Shown: positions 36,792 to 45,900 of the stretch, in pieces
How positions within the stretch are numbered: the stretch's first letter is position 1
How the letters are laid out: the number at the start of each line of letters is the position of its first letter
NCBI GenBank assembly: GCA_024516035.1
Contig: CM044964.1
Location: 1,122,410-1,186,409 of the forward strand
Source: Bactericera cockerelli
Taxonomy: Eukaryota > Arthropoda > Insecta > Hemiptera > Triozidae
DNA: 64,000 bases
Direction of reading: 5' to 3'
Made by a program: the position numbers and the translations under genes
The notes under the pieces: model-generated
Seen by the model: the letters and a program-made list of their open reading frames with translations, nothing else
Told to the model about the DNA's origin: nothing
Database searches by the model: none

Positions 36792-37434
36792 ACTTTCCTT
36801 ATCCTATAATAAGGAAAGTATTGTATTCGTCGAAAATTTGACCTACCCAGCTTTTCACATTTCTGGACGAATCATTGCCTCAGGATACCAAAAAAGTGGT
36901 TTCTAGCCATTGGTCCGTGCGTCTGTCTGTGTGTGTGTGTGTGTGTGAACAGGATATCTCAAGAACGGTAAGAGCTAGAGACTTGAAATTTGGTATGGTA
37001 ATTAATTTTATACACCAGACGAACCATGAAACTTTTGGTTGAAATCGGCCGCATTCTGCGGCCGCAGGACCGCAAATATTGGCCGCAAGCACCGCTTCTT
37101 TGAATTGGTTCAAGATACAAGAAAAGTTAGAGAACAACATTTTCTCAAATTAAAAAAATAATAGGGGTTCACTCTGATCATTTTTTTGATATCTTTAACT
37201 TTTTGGAAACCGGCCCCAATTTACCGGTATTGTAGGGGGACCCGATTGGACTAACTTTTTTATTATTCATCCTAGATGGGGGTTGTGACATATCAAATTA
37301 AATGATTTTGAAGTGCTGATCACGAATTTGGCATTGATTTTTAGTTATCTGTTACCGTTCAGTCACCAGTGGCGGAATTCGACTCCTTTTTGGGAGATAA
37401 GGAAAGTCGTGTGATGTTTACACCAGATTTTTTT
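36792..37434 (+). repeat. Hairpin-led dispersed repeat, family A (copy 2)
   Basis: Starts ACTTTCCTTATC..GATAAGGAAAGT-type hairpin, TTCGTCGAAAATTTGACC, CATTTCTGGACGAATCA, (GT)n, ATCGGCCGCATTCTGCGGCC, and ends GATAAGGAAAGTCGTGTGAT then ACACCAGATTTTTTT. The first and last 12 bases of the core are inverted repeats. Confidence 0.8.
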
Positions 37435-37741
37435 TAAGTGGGGTTTAACGTCGCTTTCAACTGCCATGGTCATATTACGACGGGGATTTTACCCTCCATT
37501 CGCAGGAAACTCACAAACCTGCTACTCACATTGACCTCACCCAGCCTGAGTGGGGCCGGGAAAAGCCAGCGTCACGAGAATTAGAATTTGAATGGTCACC
37601 CATCCAAGTCTTAACCTCGCTGGATGTCGCTTAACTTCGGTGTTCTGAAGGGAACCAGTGTATTCAACATGCCATCGACGCTGGCTTCAACTTTTGTAAT
37701 CCTACAAGAACCAGTGCATTCAAGCACTATTGATGCTGGCC
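37428..37741 (-). repeat. 5S-rRNA-derived SINE copy with a second partial head
   Basis: On the minus strand GCCAGCGTCGATGGCATGTT, then GAAGTTAAGCGACATCCAGC and GACTTGGATGGGTGACC follow 5S rRNA nearly end to end. Then CCCGGCCCCACTCAGGCTGG and AAGCGACGTTAAACCCCACT. 37690-37741 is another 5S-like 5' end. It abuts family A copy 2. Confidence 0.82.
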
Positions 37742-38029
37742 AGAGCACTGTCTAAACTTGATTGACTTAAGTCTGGCTGGGGACATTAACCCAGAAAAAG
37801 CGGTGATTTTTTTTTTTTTTTTTTTTAATGAATATTTATTTAAAGAGAGGTCTGTAACATTCAGAGTCCTTGCCCCCGGTGAAATTTTTTGTCTTGTTCA
37901 TCCATTGAAATTTGCAGCCATCCAAACTTTTACACGCAAGAATAAATCAAAAGTGTCAACTTATCACACGGACTCTAAACAAAGAGTTTGAGGTGTCGCC
38001 AACTATCCCCAACAAGTTGAATTAATTAG

Positions 38030-38290
38030 AAAAATCCACAGTGTAGTACCTTTGAAGCTATCTGGGTTAACAGGGAGAAAACGAGTCTTTCTAGAGAATC
38101 TAGAGGATTAAAAATAGATAATGTTCTGGCCAACCCTACAAGCCAGGTTAGCTAGCAGTTTCCCAAGGATTTAATGGGGTTTAAGAAAAAGCCCAAGTTC
38201 TTAGACAGGTTGATTACTTAGAAAAATGGGGTTCGGAACAAACCAACTTTTCCACTTGAGTTGGCAGGAGACCATCACCCCCTGAATAAT
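38030..38290 (+). repeat. Dispersed repeat 'CTGGCTGGGGGAC' family copy
   Basis: TGGCCAACCCTACAAGCCAG, TAGCAGTTTCCCAAGGATTT and GTTGGCAGGAGACCATCACC match 51.6-51.85 kb. Confidence 0.55.
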
Positions 38291-38886
38291 CAGAACCTTA
38301 CATTCAGGAACTTTGTATTGTTGGGATGAATGATGTAGGGCTTTGATTTCAGGGAAGATTCTCGGTTAATTTTATATTTTTTTTAAAGATGAGTGTTTCA
38401 CAGCCATTTCGTAGCCATGAAACAGGAGCTACTATAGACGCTTGTGGTCTGTGTTGTAGCCTGCCCATCCCGTAGTATGCCTCGCCTCTGATGGGCGAGA
38501 AGTGACACGATACTTCCGATTTAGGTGCTGGGTCAATTATTGAGGTCTTTCAATTATGGTCTTTCAACAATGATCTGAAGCAATATCTGTATTACCATAT
38601 GTTAGAGCAGTCGAGCCAAAACTCTGACTCTCAATATATATTATGTCAGAATTGTCGAGACACCATAGAGCCTCACCAAAATAAATATGTATTTGTAAGA
38701 GCCTCAAACCAGAGACCAAGCTGTACAAACCTTGTAAATATGAGCAAGGCCTCTGATTGTTAAGTCTCCTCTGTAAATAAATATTTAAAAAATAACCTTG
38801 TAAAGAGGTTAATAATGTCCTCAAACTGACATAGAAGAAAAATCTGCCACTATTTGGTTATTTTTTATAAGCATAAAAAATAAGAA

Positions 38887-39115
38887 GCCAGCGTCGATGG
38901 CATGTTGAATACACCGGTTCCCTTCAGAACACCGAAGTTAAGCCATTCAAATTCTAATTCCCGTGACGCTGGCTTTTCCCGGCCCCACTCAGGCTGGGTG
39001 AGGTCAATGTGAGTAGCTGGTTTGTGAGTTTCCTGCGAATGGAGGGTAAAACCCCCGTCGTGATATGACCATGGCAGTTGAAAGCGACGTTAAACCCCAC
39101 TTAAAAAAAAAAAAA
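38887..39115 (+). repeat. 5S-rRNA-derived SINE copy with internal deletion
   Basis: GCCAGCGTCGATGGCATGTT, CACCGGTTCCCTTCAGAACA, CCGAAGTTAAGC matches 5S rRNA positions 1 to about 57, then jumps to the body (CGTGACGCTGGCTTTTCCCG, GGGTGAGGTCAATGTGAGTA) and ends in poly(A). This is the clearest 3' end of the family. Confidence 0.82.
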
Positions 39116-39559
39116 AATAAGAGCTCGAAATTAAATTCATTTTTATTAAAAACTGATCAGTGAAAACATCTTGCCAAAATCATTAAGGCATCGTATATTC
39201 AAAATCAAGTTTACATTTCACAAGAATATGGAACAAGCAATAGGGAAAAAATATTAAAAACCAACCAATCAAAAATAAACAGGAGAAATTAGAAATGCAG
39301 ATAGACTCAGAGGTTGTGGGTTCGATTCCCTTTGCGTGAAATATGTCCAAGAAGATATTTGTGCTCAGATAGCCTGACATTTTTCTATTGTCCTTTTTCA
39401 TTTTGGAATGGTGAACCTCCGTCGTAAAAGATCTAACATTCTTCCACTATCATTAATTTCAATATAATCTAGATGTATTTTTCTTTTTTATTGTAATTAT
39501 CTCGATGTTAAAAACTAACCATTGTTTAAAACATCAATAAAGATCAACATTTTCAAAAA

Positions 39560-39665
39560 AAAAAAAAAAAGATATCAAACACACAAAGATAGAGACAGTG
39601 CGGCAGAGTGTAAGGTAACGGAAAACAGAGTTTCCATGCATTTCATGTACTTTCAGCCATTTTAT
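39560..39665 (+). repeat. Dispersed repeat also found at 6.1 kb
   Basis: GCGGCAGAGTGTAAGGTAAC...CCATGCATTTCATGTACTTT is shared with about 6115-6200. No other content recognised nearby. Confidence 0.55.
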
Positions 39666-40479
39666 CTACAAAAAATCTAAAAAAAAAAAAAACAAGATTA
39701 AAATTACAAGGCTGATCAGAATCAAAAAAGGGAAAACAAAACTAAAATAAATTCAAGAACAAAAAAGTTCAGAATGAACATTTTTTTAAATTGTTTGGGG
39801 TCAACTGTCAAACTTCTATGCATGAAGATATTAGTTCAAATATAGTTGAATATCACTTAGAGTGTAAATAAAACCTAGGGAGGTAGGTATTATCAGTGTT
39901 TTTTTATTCATGTTCAATAACCAAGGTTAAACGAAAGAAAATGGTTGTTGTCTTGGTACTGAGCTTTGAAAGCTACACTGGCTTTCATCAGACCAAGTAG
40001 ACAAAAGGTTCTGATGAGAGAGAAGAAAAAAATTAAAAAGAAAAAATAGCAAGGTTATTTATAATTAGCATTAAGATAAATCATGAATGCCTGTGAAGCC
40101 AGATCTTTTTTTTTTTTTTTTATAAACACAAAAAACATCTGTGAACTCTGTGAGTTACAAAAGTTGGAAAACAATTAGGTACACGGTTTTTTAATAATAT
40201 ATGTGTTCCAGAAAATCTGATTGCTGAAAAAATTTGATGTCTAAACCAAGCAAATCCTGGGAGCAAGATTAAAATAAATAAATGATTTGTGTTATAACTT
40301 CTCTAGAATAGACCATGATTCAAGTGGGTATGTTCGTTTGTTTATTGTAAAGTCAAGCTACAACAAGTATTGATAGTCGTGATGATGAAGATAACTTTTG
40401 ACAAAACTTTCGCGTGGATCTGTTGGTCAGATAATAATAATATCACCTCATTAAAAATAAATAAATATATTTAATAATA
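39666..40479. other. Non-coding, nothing recognised
   Basis: AT-rich. An ATTAAA on the minus strand at about 40469 is the first polyadenylation-like signal downstream of ari-2 on its strand that I can find. Confidence 0.35.
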
Positions 40480-40665
40480 TTGGACTAAAAAGTCACCATA
40501 TCTAAGCTGTAAGTCCAAGACTTCATAAAAAATGAGGACAAAGAAAGATCTATGAAGCCCAGAACTTTTAAGCAATTATATGGTCAGTATCCCAAATGGA
40601 AAGATAACTAACTTGTCATCTCCCGGCTGGGTTACGAACCCGCGACCTCTAGAATGCAAGACCGA
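40480..40665 (-). repeat. tRNA-derived SINE, 'GTCCCGGTAGCTC' family (diverged)
   Basis: On the minus strand AGAGGTCGCGGGTTCGTAAC, CCAGCCGGGAGATGACAAGT and CTTGGACTTACAGC match the other copies with extra internal sequence. Confidence 0.65.
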
Positions 40666-40682
40666 CTTGTATTTTGACCATG

Positions 40683-40965
40683 GACTGTACACAGAGCTTA
40701 CCACTGGGCCCAGGGACTGTACACAGAGCATACCACTGGGACCAGGGACTGTACACAGAGCATACCACTGGGCCCAGGGACTGTACACAGAGCATACCAC
40801 TGGGCCCAGGGACTGTACACAGAGCTTACCACTGGGCCCAGGGACTGTACACAGAGCATACCACTGGGACCAGGGACTGTACACAGAGCATACCACTGGG
40901 CCCAGGGACTGTACACAGAGCATACCACTGGGAACAGGGACTGTACACAGAGCATACCACTGGGA
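40683..40965 (+). repeat. 32-bp minisatellite, about nine copies
   Basis: GGGACTGTACACAGAGCATA plus CCACTGGGCCCA with A/T and GGGCCC/GGGACC/GGGAAC variants. Open frames across it are an artefact of a stop-free unit. Confidence 0.92.
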
Positions 40966-40997
40966 ACTGGAAATCGCTCGGACGGCAAGGCGACGGA

Positions 40998-42290
40998 ATG
41001 TCTAGCACTCGTGTCTCGGTGTCTAGCACTCGTGTCTCGGTGTCTAGCACTCTGTCTCGGTGTCTAGCACTCTGTCTCGGTGTCTAGCACTCTGTCTCGG
41101 TGTCTAGCACTCTGTCTCGGTGTCTAGCACTCTGTCTCGGTGTCTAGCACTCTGTCTCGGTGTCTAGCACTCTGTCTCGGTGTCTAGCACTCTGTCTCGG
41201 TGTCTAGCACTCTGTCTCGGTGTCTAGCACTCTGTCTCGGTGTCTAGCACTCTGTCTCGGTGTCTAGCACTTTGTCTCGGTGTCTAGCACTCTGTCTCGG
41301 TGTCTAGCACTCTGTCTCGGTGTCTAGCACTCTGTCTCGGTGTCTAGCACTCTGTCTCGGTGTCTAGCACTCTGTCTCGGTGTCTAGCACTCTGTCTCGG
41401 TGTCTAGCACTCTGTCTCGGTGTCTAGCACTCTGTCTCGGTGTCTAGCACTCTGTCTCGGTGTCTAGCACTCTGTCTCGGTGTCTAGCACTCTGTCTCGG
41501 TGTCTAGCACTCTGTCTCGGTGTCTAGCACTCTGTCTCGGTGTCTAGCACTCTGTCTCGGTGTCTAGCACTCTGTCTCGGTGTCTAGCACTCTGTCTCGG
41601 TGTCTAGCACTCTGTCTCGGTGTCTAGCACTCTGTCTCGGTGTCTAGCACTCTGTCTCGGTGTCTAGCACTCTGTCTCGGTGTCTAGCACTCTGTCTCGG
41701 TGTCTAGCACTCTGTCTCGGTGTCTAGCACTCTGTCTCGGTGTCTAGCACTCTGTCTCGGTGTCTAGCACTCTGTCTCGGTGTCTAGCACTCTGTCTCGG
41801 TGTCTAGCACTCTGTCTCGGTGTCTAGCACTCTGTCTCGGTGTCTAGCACTCTGTCTCGGTGTCTAGCACTCTGTCTCGGTGTCTAGCACTCTGTCTCGG
41901 TGTCTAGCACTCTGTCTCGGTGTCTAGCACTCTGTCTCGGTGTCTAGCACTCTGTCTCGGTGTCTAGCACTCTGTCTCGGTGTCTAGCACCTCTGTCTCG
42001 GTGTCTAGCACTCTGTCTCGGTGTCTAGCACTCTGTCTCGGTGTCTAGCACTCTGTCTCGGTGTCTAGCACTCTGTCTCGGTGTCTAGCACTCTGTCCTG
42101 TCTGGTTGGTCTAGCACTCTGTCTCGGTGTCTAGCACTCTGTCTCGGTGTCTAGCACTCTGTCTCGGTGTCTAGCACTCTGTCTCGGTGTCTAGCACTCT
42201 GTCTCGGTGTCTAGCACTCTGTCTCGGTGTCTAGCACTCGTGTCTCGGTGTCTAGCACCGTCTCGGTGTCTAGCCTCTGTCTCGTGACTC
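40998..42290 (+). repeat. 20-bp minisatellite, about 64 copies
   Basis: Unit TGTCTAGCACTCTGTCTCGG, almost invariant; a few units have TCGTGTC, one TTTGTC, one an extra C, and one a rearranged junction at about 42095-42110. It ends about 26 bp beyond the ari-2 stop codon. Confidence 0.95.
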
Positions 42291-42315
42291 TTCTCGTCTC
42301 CCCCCGGGCGCTCAA

Positions 42316-42947
42316 TCAGGAAGCCGGGCGGCCGTCTCTGTCTTTCCCGCTGGGCTTCGAACTCCCAACCTCTCTGCTTTTCTCCCGCGGGGAATCCTTC
42401 GCCGAACTGCTCGAACTACTCTTGGACATGAACTCTCGATGCGCGACGAACTGATCGCGGGAGGAGTGACCCTCCTTGCTACTTCTGGAAGCGAAGCTCG
42501 CCATTTCTTTCGACAGCGACAAATCCTTCACGGACGCGTCTTTCACATCCCTGAACGCCGCGGCGACGGCATCTTTGGACGCAAAAGAAGCGCTTGACTC
42601 CTTCGGCGTGCACGACGCATCTTTCGACGCCAGTTTGTCGGACGACGGTTCCTTCGGCGGCGTTGTCAGATGAAAATCTTTGAGCAGCGTCAGTCGGCGC
42701 TTTTCGGCGATGTCCATTTGGTTTTCCAGATCGCCGCGGTCCGTGGTTTCGGCGCGCTCGACCTTCCAGCTCAGGTTTTCTATTTCCGCTTCCAGCTGGG
42801 CTTGCTGATACTCGAACAGCTCCTTGCGTGAGTGGGAGAGGGAGGGTTCCATGTAGTAGGCGTAGGGGTAGGTGTACTGGAGGGTGTAGCGACAGCGAGC
42901 GAGCAGTGTGCACGCGTCGATCAGGTACTGCCAGTCTATCCAGGTGC
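42316..42947 (-). CDS. ari-2: ari-2 exon 7 (rest of Ariadne domain and Ser-rich tail)
   Basis: The acceptor is CCCTCGCAG and TGA is at 42316-42318. It encodes '[20 protein letters not shown]' through '[20 protein letters not shown]', where vertebrate ARIH2 stops within a few residues. About 115 more residues follow, rich in Ser, Lys and Asp with loose SKD/KDA repeats and a run of six Ser, and GC-rich compared with the rest of the window. Confidence 0.9.
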
Positions 42948-45900
42948 CTGCGAGGGGGAACAAGGGGAAGGGAAATGAAGATTGGTGGTGCTCAAAAAAT
43001 CTAATTGAGTAGAAACTGGATAAACAGAGATTCAAGAGACCCAGCAATACAATTTCCTGCTTTTATTAAACCTCTAAAATTACCACGAATTTATTTTTCC
43101 ATTATCTAGGGTTTCTGCTTTCTCGAGTCCTGTTCATTCAGGATTGACTGTATGATTTTTTTTTTTAATCCAAAAGAAAAACGCGGCTATATCTGTGTTA
43201 ATCAATTTCGTGATATCATTACAACTACTCAAACTCCCACTTTACTAAATCTACACTTAAACTACCGACCTGCAGGTTACAAATCCGTCGCCTTATCCAT
43301 CAACCGAGTTTATTTTATTTATTTAATACACGACAAGTAAATGGTTCAAATATATATAACAATGACAGTTTACATAATTCATAATATTTTTAATTGAACT
43401 TATGCTAGTTTCTGTTGGCTGTCGTCATCTCACACTGAGGGCCACACCTATGAAGTATGGTCCTTGTGTCGTGGGGCGCAGCCTTGTTCTAGTTTTTGTG
43501 TTAATTATAATTACTATCCTTTACAGAGTTAAGTATTATCTTATAATAATAATAATGCTTTTTCTTTGTGTTATTATGTCACAATTTTAGTGGGTAGCGC
43601 AGAATCATAGGACTTTACCACTTTAATTTACAATATCTTGTATTATTTTTACTTTCCTTATCCTATAATAAGGAAAGTATTGTATTCGTCGAAAATTTGA
43701 CCTACCCAGTTTTTCACATTTCTGGACGAATCATAGCCTCAGGAGACCAAAAAAGTTGTTTTCAGCCATTGGTCCGTGCGTCTGTCTGTGTGTCTGTCTG
43801 TGTGTCTGTGTGTGTGTGAACAGGATATTTCAAGAACGGTAAGAGCTAGAGACTTGAAATTTGGTATGGAAATTAATTTTATACACCAGACGAACCACGA
43901 AACTTTTGGTTGCAATCGGCCGCAGAATGCGGCCGCAGGGCCGCAAATATTGGCCGCAAGCGCCGTTTCTATGAATTGGTTAAAGATACAAAAAAAGTTA
44001 GAGAACAACATTTTCTTGGATAAAAAAAATAATAGGAGTCTATTCTGATCATTTTTTTGATATCTTGAACTTTTTTGAACTCGGCCCCAATTTACCGGTA
44101 TTTTGGGGGAGACCCGCTTGGACTAACTTTTTTATTATTCATCCTAGATGGGAGTTGTGACATATCAAATCCAATGATTTTAAGGTGCTGATTACGAATT
44201 TGATGTTTATTTTTAGCTAAATGTTACCCTTGAGTCACTAGTGGCTTTTGGTCCCGTTTCCATTCCTAATATGATAAGGAAAGTCGTGTGATGTTTACAC
44301 CAGATTTTTTTGCCTAAGATTCTGCCACTGGTCGCTGCTTCACATTAAAGCAGCTACTCATTTTTCCTCACGAGGTATGAGTGGACCCCCAACATCCAAG
44401 TACAGAGCAGGAAACATCCCCCCCCCCCCCGCTGGGAATCGAACCCAGGTCACCATGTGTGCAATGCCTAGCGCGCTAACTCGCTCTGCCACAGTGACTA
44501 CTTATTATCTTATATAAAATAATAATAATACTCACCTGAGGAGATCATGACTTTGGTCTGGATGCGGGCTCGTATCTTGTCCACCAGCGCAGTCTCCAGC
44601 TTCAGACTCTTGGCGTGGTTCTCCCAGCGCTCGTAGTAGTGCAGATACTTCTTCAGGGCCTCCCGGGCCTGCGCGTGCGCACTCTCCCGCCCTATGTGCG
44701 GGTTCTCCTTGTAGCGCGAGCACTCGTAGTACTCGGACCCGTGCTGCTTCCAGTCGCCTGGTGGGAGGGGGGGCATTCATTCAGTGAGATTATGTATTTG
44801 GCTATGCTCTTTTTTTTTAAAAAAACTTTATTAGGAGGATAAAGTACAATGGTAACAGTATAAAATTAAGATAAAAAAAACCAACAAATGAATGGGTGTC
44901 TGGAATAACGGCCTATGTTGAAGAAATCGAATTTTTTTTTGCAGTTTTAGGGCCTATGTAGTGTTCTCCTTCGATTGGTATGAGCGGAGGGGAAAAAAAA
45001 TAATCATGCTAAGGTAAAACAAAAAAAAAAGTGTGGGTAATCTAAGATTTTTCTGATTTCCAAGGGCCTATGTTATACTAATTAGTAGTCTCCAGTGTCG
45101 CGTACTGTCGTGATCTTAATATCGCTACTGTGTTCTTTCACATTACATTTTATGGAAGAAGGGCCTATGTTTAAAAAATAAATAATAAAATCTCATATTT
45201 CTGAATTTTTGCTTCTTTCTACTTTAAATGGCTCTCCTGAAAAGTTCACGAAAATAACATAGGCCGTTATTTCAGACACCCATTCAAATGACAAAATAAA
45301 TAAGTAAAAAATAAAATAACAATATTGTCCTACCTAAAGGGCGGGGTTATTGCCTGTGGCAATCTCTTTCACCCAACCTTTTTGGCTACGCCCTTGCGGC
45401 CACAAGATGGATAATAATAATAATAAATAAAATAAAACAAAAAAATATATATAAAAAGGGGGGGGAAAAAACAGAAGAAAAAAAAATTAAATAACAATAA
45501 CAAGAATAAAATAGACAAATATACAAAAAGCACAAACCTCATTTATTCGGGAAAAGAACAACAATATAATGAAAAAGGTACTTCGTGAAAATTACAAATT
45601 AAATTTTTATAAAATTGAGCCCTGAAGTAATACCACACGGCGGTTCAGGCATACAGAAGAAAAGAACTTACTGATAAATGAAGGGGTTTTTAGACGGTAA
45701 AAAACCTTCTCGCTGGCTCACAGGAACTTACCTACCGCCGGTGTTTGATGCATATTTTCCCCTTCTCTAATTTTTTTGTAGAATTTTGAATGTAGAAAAA
45801 ATAGTATTCTACCATTTAAAACAAATACAAGTGATTTAGTATAAAATTTCGAAATTGCCTCGTGTATATAATGTGAAACAATCACGAGGAAGTACATATA

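Noticed and set aside
36792..37407. Simple TIR transposon defined by ACTTTCCTTATC / GATAAGGAAAGT
   Set aside because: All three copies extend about 27 bp past the right-hand match to ACACCAGATTTTTTT, so this pair may not be the true ends; kept only as a dispersed repeat.
37428..37690. Genuine 5S rRNA gene
   Set aside because: Substitutions, a deletion of the 3' end and a shared non-5S body show a SINE.
40576..41087. Repeat ORFs on both strands (HTTGPRDCTQS and VQSLGPVVCSVY)
   Set aside because: Both strands are open because of a 32-bp unit without stops; this is a minisatellite, not a gene.
40998..42290. CRISPR-like regular array
   Set aside because: Units abut without unique spacers, the unit is only 20 bp, and the context is a eukaryotic 3' UTR.
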